Assembly (NCBI GenBank): GCA_945876185.1
Contig: CAMCMZ010000009.1
Span: forward strand, 1 to 64,000
DNA length: 64,000 nucleotides
Source of the DNA: Candidatus Kuenenia stuttgartensis
GTDB lineage: Bacteria > Planctomycetota > UBA11346
Reading direction: 5' to 3'
Part shown: piece after piece, positions 34,901 to 45,684 of the stretch
Layout: every line of letters starts with the position of its first letter
How positions within the stretch are numbered: position 1 is the stretch's first letter
The notes under the pieces: generated by a model
Told to the model about the DNA's origin: nothing
Database searches by the model: none
The model's input: only the letters and a program-made list of their open reading frames with translations
Made by a program: the position numbers and the translations under genes

Positions 34901-35809
34901 ACCAAGCGTGGCGACGATCTGCCGACCGGCGTGCTCGAGATGGTCAAGGTCTTCGTCGCGCGCAAGTTGACCCTCAAGGTCGGCGACAAGATGGCCGGAC
35001 GGCACGGTAACAAGGGTGTGATCTCGGTCATCGTCCCGGAAGAGGACATGCCCTTCCTGCCCAGCGGCCGCACGGTCGACATCTGTCTGAATCCGCTCGG
35101 CGTGCCCTCGCGCATGAACGTCGGCCAGGTGCTGGAAACCCACTTGGGCTGGGCTGCCCTCACCCTCGGCATCCAGTGCGTGACGCCGGTGTTCGATGGC
35201 GCAACCGAGGCCGAGATCGGCGAAATGCTGAAGAAGGCGGGCCTGCCGGAGACCGGCAAGACCCACCTCTACGACGGCCGTACCGGGCTGCGCCTGGATC
35301 AGAAGACCACCGTCGGCGTGATGTACATGCTCAAGCTTCACCACTTGGTGGAAGACAAGCTGCACGCGCGCGCGACCGGTTCGTACTCGCTCATCACCCA
35401 GCAGCCACTCGGCGGCAAGGCCCGCTTCGGCGGTCAGCGCTTCGGTGAAATGGAAGTGTGGGCGCTCGAGGCCTACGGTGCCTCGCACGTCCTGCAGGAG
35501 ATCCTCACGGTCAAGTCGGACGACGTCGACGGCCGTACCCGGATCTACGAATCCATGGTCAAGGGCGATGGATCGCTGACCTACGGCACACCGATGGCCT
35601 TCGAAGTGCTCATGAACGAGATCCGCGGCCTCGGCCTCGACATCCGCCTGCACCGTCCCGAGGACATGGCCTTCGGCGACTCGCCGGCCACCCTCGACTT
35701 CGGCGCCCCGACCGCCAAGCCGGAAGATCTCGGCATGGACCAGGAGATGGTCGCCGAGAAGGGCGATCTCAGTACCGACGGGGAAACCGACCTGTCGACC
35801 GAGAACTGA
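31922..35809 (+). CDS. rpoB: DNA-directed RNA polymerase subunit beta
   Basis: 1295 residues, full length and without the long insertions of some phyla. Recognisable blocks: [10 protein letters not shown] near the N-terminus, the rifampicin region around 33297-33380 ([24 protein letters not shown]), [10 protein letters not shown]-like [16 protein letters not shown], and the C-terminal [22 protein letters not shown]. It forms one half of the active-site cleft. The spacing to rpoC is 85 bases with no notable feature. Confidence 0.99.
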   Translation: MQIVHFGKTKEVIPVPSLVNLQSKSYDEFLDSDAAPEQRPAHKGLEAILREYFPITGYDDQVVVTYHGYSFSNPQHTLDECRDLGLTYQRGIKLKIRVEGRNHPTFKDVLEEDVHIGYFPIRIGGGEFIVNGAERTIVTQIQRSPGVDFSSETGTTGRRNYSCRIIPERGSWIQLEQTSKDLLQIKIDKSAKVVATCFLRAMSEDHGTTAAIIKTFFTTEEIPLSSKSAKDKAINGILADDVINKADGEILAKACEQLTEGQFNNLKDLGVEKLSVITGYVGSDLPVKPDDILLNTLREDEAQSHKEALLRIYRRLRPGNPTDEAKVREFFTDRFLNEQRYNLGSVGRFRINRKLKTEGDSRVMTIEDYRSALQYLLTLIRSNAAAGEVDDIDHLGNRRVRPIADLLSDELRAAMLKLRRAVKEKLSRDLQQEDVAAALAPRNLFNNQAVDSAIQNFFQRGELSQVVDQSNLLSQLTHERRLSALGPGGLNRKRAGFEVRDVHTSHYGRICPIETPEGANIGLIVSLAIYSAVNEYGFLVTPYRKVANAKVSDEIIYLMADEEADAKIAQATLELDKNGKIVSEIAQVRHQGQFTEVPASEVDFADVSPKQMIGVSAALIPFLEHDDANRALMGANMMRQAVPLLITDPAIIATGMEREVPKSSSMVVMSDHAGIVTEVDAKRITITDADGKGHLYEMRKYHGLNERTCLNQAPIVKLGDTVAQGQIIADGGGTKEGELALGRNIMVAFMPFDGYNFEDAIVVNERLLAEDRFTSIHIEEFKVEIRETKLGKEEFTREIPGRSEEALRNLDERGIVRVGTLVKPGDVLVGKVTPKNKSELSPEEKLLHAIFGRAGEDVRDDSLVMKPGIRGVVVGVKRFQRRAALTEKDKKEEQSRIKAIEDRFAGQIALVVREKFNQIWEVAGANVVNIETGEVVDYNPAMSDEEILKLNKELPVTALNFVGSKRRRARAIYDDFDPKIDILKSDCEKEIVNTKRGDDLPTGVLEMVKVFVARKLTLKVGDKMAGRHGNKGVISVIVPEEDMPFLPSGRTVDICLNPLGVPSRMNVGQVLETHLGWAALTLGIQCVTPVFDGATEAEIGEMLKKAGLPETGKTHLYDGRTGLRLDQKTTVGVMYMLKLHHLVEDKLHARATGSYSLITQQPLGGKARFGGQRFGEMEVWALEAYGASHVLQEILTVKSDDVDGRTRIYESMVKGDGSLTYGTPMAFEVLMNEIRGLGLDIRLHRPEDMAFGDSPATLDFGAPTAKPEDLGMDQEMVAEKGDLSTDGETDLSTEN

Positions 35810-35894
35810 CGGTTCCCGACCGACTGATGCCAGCCGCCGCCTGCAATCTGCATTCTGACCAGTTTTCGCCACGCGTGACCAGAGGGCTTCCCCG

Positions 35895-40083
<4,189 letters not shown>

Positions 40084-40097
<14 letters not shown>

Positions 40098-40461
40098 TCA
40101 GCTCATCCGCAAGGGTCGTGAGAAGCGCGTGAATCGCTCCAAGAGCCCGCAGCTCGAAGACAATCCGTTCAAGCGCGGCGTCTGCCTCCAGGTCAAGACG
40201 ATGACCCCGAAGAAGCCGAACTCCGCCCTGCGCAAGATCGCCCGCGTTCGTCTTTCAAATGGCAAGGAAATCACCGCCTACATCGGTGGTGAAAAGCACA
40301 ACCTCCAGGAACACTCGTTGGTGCTCATCCGTGGCGGTCGCGTGAAGGATCTGCCCGGCGTGCGCTACCACGTGATCCGTGGCAAGCTCGACTGCCAGGC
40401 CGTGCAAGGCCGCAACCAGAGCCGTTCGAAGTACGGCGCCAAGCGCCCGAAGAAAAAGTAG
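40084..40461 (+). CDS. rpsL: 30S ribosomal protein S12
   Basis: 125 residues beginning [15 protein letters not shown]. The conserved [11 protein letters not shown] and [12 protein letters not shown] segments are intact, including the lysines whose change gives streptomycin resistance, so this is the sensitive allele. The start lies inside rpoC (14-base overlap), which gives translational coupling. It acts in decoding at the A site. Confidence 0.98.
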
Positions 40462-40468
40462 TTCTTTC

Positions 40469-40547
40469 ATCCACCGGCCCCCGATGACGGGGGGCCATCC
40501 ACCGACCCCCGTTGATCCGGGGGAGTACCTCCGGGAATTCTTCCCGG
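40469..40547 (+). repeat. tandem hairpins in the rpsL-rpsG spacer
   Basis: Two imperfect tandem units begin with ATCCACCGGCCCCCG and ATCCACCGACCCCCG (near 40469 and 40498); each folds as a C-rich/G-rich hairpin (40476-40496 and 40506-40523). A third hairpin, CCGGGAA-TTC-TTCCCGG (40531-40547), follows. They fill nearly the whole 102-base spacer before the rpsG ribosome site. Confidence 0.65.
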
Positions 40548-40563
40548 GCCTAGGGAAAGCACC

Positions 40564-41166
40564 ATGTCGCCCGCCCCCAAAAACCCTTCCAAAAACGCCC
40601 CGGTTGCCGAGCTTGAAGAAGAAGTCGGCGCCGAAGTCCAGGTCCAGACCAACGAGGACGGCTCGATTACGCTCGCCAATGGCGAGACCCAGATCAAAGG
40701 CCCCGCCCCGATCCGTTGGACCGGCGGTGCGCTCAAGCCCGACGCCCGTTTCGGCAGCCTCGCGGCGGCCAAGTTCATCAACTGCCTCATGTACGACGGC
40801 AAGAAGTCGATCGCCGAATCGATCTTCTACGGCGCCATGGACCAGATCGCCGAGAAGTTGAAGTCCGATCCTTTGACCGTGTTCGAGCAGGCGATCGAGA
40901 ACGCCAAGCCGCTGGTCGAAGTCCGCAGCAAGCGTATCGGTGGCGCCAACTACCAGGTCCCGGTCGAAGTGAACCGCCGCCGCCAACAGACCCTGGCGAT
41001 CCGCTGGATCCTCGAAGCCGTGCGCAGCCGCAAGGGCAAGGCGACCTCGGAAAAGCTCGCGCAGGAACTGATCGACTGCTACAACAAGACCGGCACGACG
41101 ATCCAGAAGCGTGAGAACACGCACCGTATGGCCGAAGCCAACAAAGCCTTCAGCCACTTCGCCTGA
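40564..41166 (+). CDS. rpsG: 30S ribosomal protein S7 with N-terminal extension
   Basis: 200 residues, about 45 more than the usual 155-160. The S7 core starts near residue 55 (LKPDARFGSLAAAKFINCLMYDGKKS) and includes GGANYQVPVEV and RENTHRMAEANKAFSH. The extra N-terminus is acidic and lysine-poor after residue 12 (AELEEEVGAEVQVQ). The ATG at 40564 follows GGGAAAG; no closer start codon with a good ribosome site is seen, so the extension may be real. S7 binds the 3' domain of 16S rRNA. fusA does not follow; instead a repeat element and a low-GC gene do. Confidence 0.95.
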   Translation: MSPAPKNPSKNAPVAELEEEVGAEVQVQTNEDGSITLANGETQIKGPAPIRWTGGALKPDARFGSLAAAKFINCLMYDGKKSIAESIFYGAMDQIAEKLKSDPLTVFEQAIENAKPLVEVRSKRIGGANYQVPVEVNRRRQQTLAIRWILEAVRSRKGKATSEKLAQELIDCYNKTGTTIQKRENTHRMAEANKAFSHFA

Positions 41167-41170
41167 AACG

Positions 41171-41272
41171 GAAAACCGCCATAGCGCCCCAACTGCTGCG
41201 TTGGTCGTCGGTCCTTGGGCGCTGCCCAACTCCCTCCTTCCGCCTTGCATTTGGGGCACTCTGGCGGTTTTC
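41171..41272 (+). repeat. 102-nt structured repeat element, copy A
   Basis: Begins 4 bases after the rpsG stop. Ends GAAAACCGCCA (41171-41181) and TGGCGGTTTTC (41262-41272) are perfectly complementary. Inside are GCCCCAA/TTGGGGC and TTGGGC-GCT-GCCCAA helices. The blocks CTGCTGCGTTGGTCGTC and CCGCCTTGCAT are identical to copies B and C. Copy A has different terminal bases from B and C, but they still pair. Confidence 0.9.
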
Positions 41273-41302
41273 CTGACTCTCAGTTTTGCAAAAGGGTTGT
41301 CC

Positions 41303-41629
41303 ATGAAGACATGTCCCGTTTGCGCGATGAGTAACGGAAATTGGACAGGCCGGTGCATCAAGTGCAATGCTAATTTGCAGTCGGTAGAGTCGAAACCTGA
41401 TGGTGGGGTCACTGGCGCAATTCCAGAAACCAAAGAAATTCTTGAGAAAACGAAGTTTAAGTCAGGGGATAATCACAAGCAAATTCTCAATGGAATAGCC
41501 TGGTCGATTTTCCCAGCGATGGTCGCCTTAAGTATATTAGCGCGCGCTGGGATCGCTGAGGGGATATATACCGGTATCCCCATGATCATCATAGCTTTCA
41601 TGATTGGATATAGACGCGGAAATGACTGA
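41303..41629 (+). CDS. small zinc-ribbon membrane protein, function unknown
   Basis: 108 residues, not recognised as a named family. The N-terminus has a zinc-ribbon-like pair of CxxC motifs (CPVC at 4-7 and CIKC near 18-21). A polar linker follows, then one or two hydrophobic stretches (about 65-82 and 87-101, IPMIIIAFMIGY). It might be a small membrane protein with a cytosolic zinc ribbon. GC content is clearly lower than that of the flanking genes (near 47 percent by eye), suggesting acquisition. It lies just behind repeat copy A and converges with the Nudix gene, with 9 bases between stops. Confidence 0.65.
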   Translation: MKTCPVCAMSNGNWTGRCIKCNANLQSVESKPDGGVTGAIPETKEILEKTKFKSGDNHKQILNGIAWSIFPAMVALSILARAGIAEGIYTGIPMIIIAFMIGYRRGND

Positions 41630-41638
41630 TCGGTGATT

Positions 41639-42223
41639 TTATGAACACTTGTTCCGCCACCGTTCCAGCCGCCCCAAACCCAACGCCAGGAATGCACTGA
41701 CCGGTTCGGTGGTGGATGCGGCGGCGGCCCAGGCTTCGTCGATGGTCATTTGCGCGACCTGGATGTGCTCCATCGCTTCGTGGCTGATGCCGCCGACGTG
41801 GGTGAGGTCGCGGGCGAGGACGAGGTGCAGGCGCATGCGGACGAGGCCTGGGATGGCTTCGATCGGGCCGAGGTCGTCGAGTCGGTTCGGGCGCCAGCCG
41901 GTTTCTTCTTCCAGTTCGCGGGCAGCGGCGTGGAGGGGGGCTTCGCCGGTTTCGATGCCGCCGGCGGGGAACTCCCACATCCAGGCGTGGTAAGGATGGC
42001 GGTAGATCCGTTCGACGATCAGACGGCGGTCGTCCAGGAGCGGGATGACCAGCACGGCGTCCCACAGCGATTCGCAGAAATGGTAGGTGTAGGGCTGGCC
42101 GTGGCGGTCGGGCAGGTCTTCTTCGACGGTGCGGAAGTAGCGGTTTTCGCGTGCGATACGGCGACCGGTGACGGAGGGGACCGGTTGCTCACCGTCCACG
42201 CCAGTGGTGCCGGTAGCGCTCAT
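41639..42223 (-). CDS. Nudix hydrolase (ADP-ribose pyrophosphatase-like)
   Basis: 194 residues. The Nudix box is complete: GGIETGEAPLHAAARELEEETGW, reported here in two parts (GGIETGEAPLHAA and ARELEEETGW). The surrounding WDAVLVIPLLDDRRLIVERIYRHP and WMWEFPAGGIE resemble the ADP-ribose/nucleoside-diphosphate-sugar pyrophosphatase branch. It hydrolyses a nucleoside diphosphate linked to another group; the exact substrate is unclear. The ATG at 42223 is preferred; earlier in-frame codons lie in repeat copy B. Last gene of a minus-strand operon with pyrE. Confidence 0.88.
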   Translation of the reverse strand: MSATGTTGVDGEQPVPSVTGRRIARENRYFRTVEEDLPDRHGQPYTYHFCESLWDAVLVIPLLDDRRLIVERIYRHPYHAWMWEFPAGGIETGEAPLHAAARELEEETGWRPNRLDDLGPIEAIPGLVRMRLHLVLARDLTHVGGISHEAMEHIQVAQMTIDEAWAAAASTTEPVSAFLALGLGRLERWRNKCS

Positions 42224-42246
42224 CGTGGACTCACCTTGAATTCTAG

Positions 42247-42350
42247 TAAAAATCGCAAGAGTGCCCCAGATGCAAGGCGGGAGGAAGGAGTGGGGCAGCG
42301 CCACATGACTGACGACCAACGCAGCAGGTGGGGCGCTATTGCGATTTTTA
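42247..42350 (-). repeat. 104-nt structured repeat element, copy B
   Basis: On the minus strand, starting 3 bases after the stop of the 42354-42755 gene and ending 23 bases before the Nudix ATG. The ends TAAAAATCGCAA and TTGCGATTTTTA are perfectly complementary over 12 bases. GCCCCA/TGGGGC forms the second helix. The third helix (TGTGGC/GCCCCA) has one mismatch here. The two core blocks are identical to copies A and C. Confidence 0.9.
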
Positions 42351-42353
42351 GGC

Positions 42354-42755
42354 TCACGGCAGGGGCAGATACGGCGTCTGGTCGAAGCGCTCGTCCATGT
42401 CCTCGTACACCGCGCTGATCTCTTCGACCGGGATGTAGACGCGGTAGCGGTGCGCCTCGGCGCCGAATTTGTCGATGGCGTCGGCGAGCAGGATCTCGCG
42501 CCGGCCGTTGTCGGTCCAGCCTTCGCCCTTGGCGCTGGCCCAGATCTTGCGCGACATTTCCGCCGACCAGTGCAGGCAGCGGACTTCGCCGACCACGATC
42601 TCCTTGCGGAGTTCCTTGAACTTGAAGATGAAGCGTTCGCCGCGCTTGACGATCACCGTTGCGACCCGCTCGTTTTCGACGAGATATTCCAGCACTTTGG
42701 CGAGGGTGCCGGGGTTGTCGGTGCCGGGTACAATGATTTTTTTGTCGCCGCTCAT
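42354..42755 (-). CDS. conserved hypothetical protein
   Basis: 133 residues from the ATG at 42755 (MSGDKKIIVPGTDNPGTLA); an upstream in-frame ATG at 42821 adds 22 residues with no better ribosome site, so the start is uncertain. I do not recognise the family. It is a soluble, charged protein without signal peptide or membrane segment. It contains LEYLVENERVATVIVKRGERF and a tryptophan-rich middle (LHWSAEMSRKIW). It lies between pyrE and repeat copy B in the same orientation and is probably cotranscribed. Confidence 0.65.
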   Translation of the reverse strand: MSGDKKIIVPGTDNPGTLAKVLEYLVENERVATVIVKRGERFIFKFKELRKEIVVGEVRCLHWSAEMSRKIWASAKGEGWTDNGRREILLADAIDKFGAEAHRYRVYIPVEEISAVYEDMDERFDQTPYLPLP

Positions 42756-42901
42756 GAGGTCAGGAAGTATGGGCCCGATGCGGCTGGTCCACAAGGCGTC
42801 AGCGTGGCTGGCAGTGCTCATTGAAGCTGGAGGCCCATTAGCGCATGCTTTTGGAAAGCGTTGCCCTGACCGAGAGGGCCAGTGAATTCGCCCGCCAGCC
42901 T

Positions 42902-43564
42902 TCAGCCCACCAAGTGTCGGGAGATTCGCTCGCGGTCGGTGGCGGTCAGGTACCTTTTGCCGGCCACGTCGTTGGCGCGCAGATAGTCGGCTGCCTCGGT
43001 GATGGTGATGATCGGGGCGACGGTGACGCCGGAATCGGCTGCCAGTTCTTCGATCGCGGTGCGGTTGCCCTGGCCGCGTTCCTGGCGGTCGACGGCAACC
43101 ACCGCGCCCAGCACCTTGACGCCGGTCGGCTTGAGCTTTTCCAAGGATTCGCGCAGTGCGGTGCCGGCGGTCAGGACATCGTCGACGATCACCACTGGCG
43201 TGCCGGCGGTCAGCGGGAAGCCGACAAACAGGCCGCCGTCGCCGTGGGTCTTGGCTTCCTTACGGTCATAGGTCCAGCCGGTGGGACGGCCGACCAGCTG
43301 CTCGTAGGCCGCCGCCGCCGCGAGGGCGAGCGGGATGCCCTTGTAGGCCGGGCCAAAGACCGTCGCGATCCCGTCGCCGAAGCGGGCCTTGATCGTCGCG
43401 GCATAGGCGGCGCCGAGCAAAGCCAGGTCGCTACCCCGGTTGAAGCAGCCGGTGTTGATGAAATACGGCGACTTCCGCCCCGATTTCAGGGTGAAGTCGC
43501 CGAATTTCAGCGCCTCTCGGGTGACCAGCAATTCGAGGAAATCGCGCTGCGCCGCGGTGATCAT
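42902..43564 (-). CDS. pyrE: orotate phosphoribosyltransferase
   Basis: 220 residues. The PRPP-binding signature is VVIVDDVLTAGTALRE, preceded by FGPAYKGIPLA and YDRKEAKTHGDGG, which hold the catalytic lysine and flexible-loop histidine region of OPRTase. It converts orotate and PRPP to OMP in pyrimidine synthesis. It starts 4 bases after the cyclophilin gene ends, in one operon. Confidence 0.95.
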   Translation of the reverse strand: MITAAQRDFLELLVTREALKFGDFTLKSGRKSPYFINTGCFNRGSDLALLGAAYAATIKARFGDGIATVFGPAYKGIPLALAAAAAYEQLVGRPTGWTYDRKEAKTHGDGGLFVGFPLTAGTPVVIVDDVLTAGTALRESLEKLKPTGVKVLGAVVAVDRQERGQGNRTAIEELAADSGVTVAPIITITEAADYLRANDVAGKRYLTATDRERISRHLVG

Positions 43565-43568
43565 CGGG

Positions 43569-44036
43569 TCACTTCGCAGGAGCGTCTTCGAGGATCTTGA
43601 CGCTGAAGCGGTCGCCCTGCTTCACCGCCAGCACGACCTTGAGATCGGACTGGTCGACGATGCGGCCGAACACGGTGTGCTTGTTGTCGAGGTGCGGTGT
43701 CGCGGCGTGGGTGACGAAGAACTGACTACCGCCGGTGTTGGGGCCGGCGTGGGCCATGCTCAGGGTGCCCGGCGAATGGCGTTCGGTATTCGCCGCGCCG
43801 AGTTCGCAGTTGATCTTGTAACCGGGGCCGCCGGTGCCGGGCGAACCCTTGGCCCCTTCGCGCGTGTTCGGGCAGCCGCCTTGGATCACGAAACCGCCGA
43901 TGACGCGGTGGAAGGCCAGACCATCGTAAAAGCCGGCCTTGGCGAGCTTGACGAAGTTGGCGACCGTGTTGGGCGCGGTTTTGGGGAAGAGCGCGAGGCG
44001 GATGTCGCCGCGCGGGGTGGTGATGATGGCCTGCAT
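43569..44036 (-). CDS. peptidyl-prolyl cis-trans isomerase, cyclophilin type
   Basis: 155 residues starting [17 protein letters not shown]. Cyclophilin active-site blocks are [30 protein letters not shown] and [12 protein letters not shown]. There is no signal peptide, so it is cytoplasmic. It accelerates proline isomerisation during folding. First gene of the minus-strand operon with pyrE; longer in-frame upstream sequence lacks homology. Confidence 0.95.
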   Translation of the reverse strand: MQAIITTPRGDIRLALFPKTAPNTVANFVKLAKAGFYDGLAFHRVIGGFVIQGGCPNTREGAKGSPGTGGPGYKINCELGAANTERHSPGTLSMAHAGPNTGGSQFFVTHAATPHLDNKHTVFGRIVDQSDLKVVLAVKQGDRFSVKILEDAPAK

Positions 44037-44201
44037 GCCGGTCTCCGGGCGCGGCAGGCTCGGTGCTGTCTGCGGGTGTGCAAGGCGTCGGGTGCGCAAG
44101 CCGGCGTCGGGGCGGCGGAGGTTCTGGGATTGAGGAAAGTGGAGTCCTTGCACCGACCGTGCCAGTGGCGTCAATGGATCGGGCAACAGGCGCTGACAGA
44201 C

Positions 44202-44250
44202 AAAAAACCCCGGCAGCCAAAGAATCTGGGGTGTCAACCACCCCAGATTC
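44202..44250 (-). terminator. terminator-like hairpin after the DUF5648 gene
   Basis: GAATCTGGGGTG and CACCCCAGATTC form a perfect 12-bp stem with a 5-base loop (44222-44250). Reading the minus strand, TTT follows directly and TTTTTT comes 14 bases later (44207-44202). It would end transcription of the minus-strand gene 44324-45415. The rest of 44037-44323 shows no gene. Confidence 0.6.
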
Positions 44251-44323
44251 ATGGCCCCGGGCTTATTGCCCTGGAAAGATAGTTATCAGAAAAGGTCTAT
44301 GACAGACCGTGTGAACGTTCGGC

Positions 44324-45415
44324 TCAACCTTTCGCCCTAGGCAGATCGGGCGTGCTCAGGCGGAACAGCGGTTTCCCATTGCCGGGAAGGTTGTCGACGG
44401 TCGAGACGGCGAACGCGACCCCCTCATACCGGTATCCGGTGGCGATGAATTGCTTCACCTCGGCAGGATTGACCGTGTAGGTGTGCCTGCCGGTGGAAGG
44501 TTGATAGAGGCGGTGTACCGGCACGGCGAACGGCTGGCTCGGATTGGCTAGTACGAAACCAACCCGGCGAACCAGACGGTATCCCCCCTTCACGGCGTTA
44601 TCAGCCTCGCCACGGTTGGTGGTCAAGAAGGCCGACGACACACCCGGGCGTTCCAACTGGAGCAGTTCCGTCTGGAAGGAGCGACGAATGGAATCCGTGA
44701 CCGGTTGCGTGGCGACGAAGCCAAACAACTGCTGGTTCCAGCCCTGCTCGAAGGGGATGCTGGAAAGAAAGGCCTGCTGGCCGAGTTCCGTGGCATTCCG
44801 GACATTGCCATTGGTAATGGTTTGGGTGGCATAGATGCCCATCTGGGCCTGCCAATTGACATTGTCGGGTAAGAGCCGGAAGGCAGGGCCTTCAAGCACA
44901 TAGCCGTTGCGACGGGCAGCGTCGATGGTGGCAGGGTCGGTCGCGAAGAGGTGACCCTGGATGTTTGCGGCACCTTTGAACAGCCTAAGCACCATGATGG
45001 TGGGGAAGGGGAGCTTGGCCTGGGCGGGATAAGCCAGGCCGACATTGGTGAGAAGCGCCCGCAAGGGCGCCCGAGTTGAAGCGAGGATCCTCTGGATTTC
45101 CGGCTGGCTTACGGTGAGCAGATCAAAGACCACGGCATTTTGCCGCGAGGTGTCGAGAACCTGGACCTTCGTCAATGGGACCGCCTGGGGGGCGCCAATG
45201 CGCAGGGCGAAACCCAGCAGCGGTGCTGCACTGTACTGGCGCGCGGCCGGATCGAATTCACCAGGGAAGGCAAAGACCGTGGAACCGGTCAAAAATGGTG
45301 CGGGTAAAGTCACCCCAGGGATCGACTGACCAGCAACGCTGGCAGAAAGGGTGGAAGGTAGTCCGATGGCAGCGAGTGCCAAAGGGATGGAAAGAAACGC
45401 CTGGATGTGGCGCAT
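44324..45415 (-). CDS. secreted protein with DUF5648-like repeats
   Basis: 363 residues with a signal peptide (MRHIQAFLSIPLALAAIGLP...). The C-terminal part VHRLYQPSTGRHTYTVNPAE followed by GYRYEGVAFAV is typical of DUF5648, a repeat found in exported proteins with a carbohydrate-binding-like beta structure. An earlier copy is suggested by GHLFATDPATIDAARRNGYVLEGPAF. No catalytic domain is recognised. Function unknown; a surface or extracellular binding role is plausible. It stands alone, with the terminator-like hairpin behind it and an AT-richer 269-base promoter region (45416-45684) in which I could not place -35/-10 boxes confidently. Confidence 0.75.
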   Translation of the reverse strand: MRHIQAFLSIPLALAAIGLPSTLSASVAGQSIPGVTLPAPFLTGSTVFAFPGEFDPAARQYSAAPLLGFALRIGAPQAVPLTKVQVLDTSRQNAVVFDLLTVSQPEIQRILASTRAPLRALLTNVGLAYPAQAKLPFPTIMVLRLFKGAANIQGHLFATDPATIDAARRNGYVLEGPAFRLLPDNVNWQAQMGIYATQTITNGNVRNATELGQQAFLSSIPFEQGWNQQLFGFVATQPVTDSIRRSFQTELLQLERPGVSSAFLTTNRGEADNAVKGGYRLVRRVGFVLANPSQPFAVPVHRLYQPSTGRHTYTVNPAEVKQFIATGYRYEGVAFAVSTVDNLPGNGKPLFRLSTPDLPRAKG

Positions 45416-45684
45416 ATGGGCTCCGTGTCTTACTCGGATTGGTTTGTTTCCGAGCTATTTGGAACCCTAGGCGGGAATGTTAATGCGAAACCAAGAATTT
45501 GTTATGATTCAGCGTAGTAAAAAACGACGATACTCGCCCTAGATCACGACATGGGTGACCAATCGGTAGATGGCATCCCAACCCGTGCCGGAAAGCATCC
45601 AACGGTCATCCGACTCAATGATGTGCCACGTCAGGGCCCCGTTGGTGCCTGAATGAGGATGCCCCACGGCTCAATGAATACGGC

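Noticed and set aside
41185-41272. A shared peptide (around ALVVG, LPPCIWG) encoded by one frame of all three repeat copies, as if a small protein were conserved
   Set aside because: The shared sequence is explained by the nucleotide element; the ends pair with compensatory changes that alter the peptide, and no start codon with ribosome site is kept.
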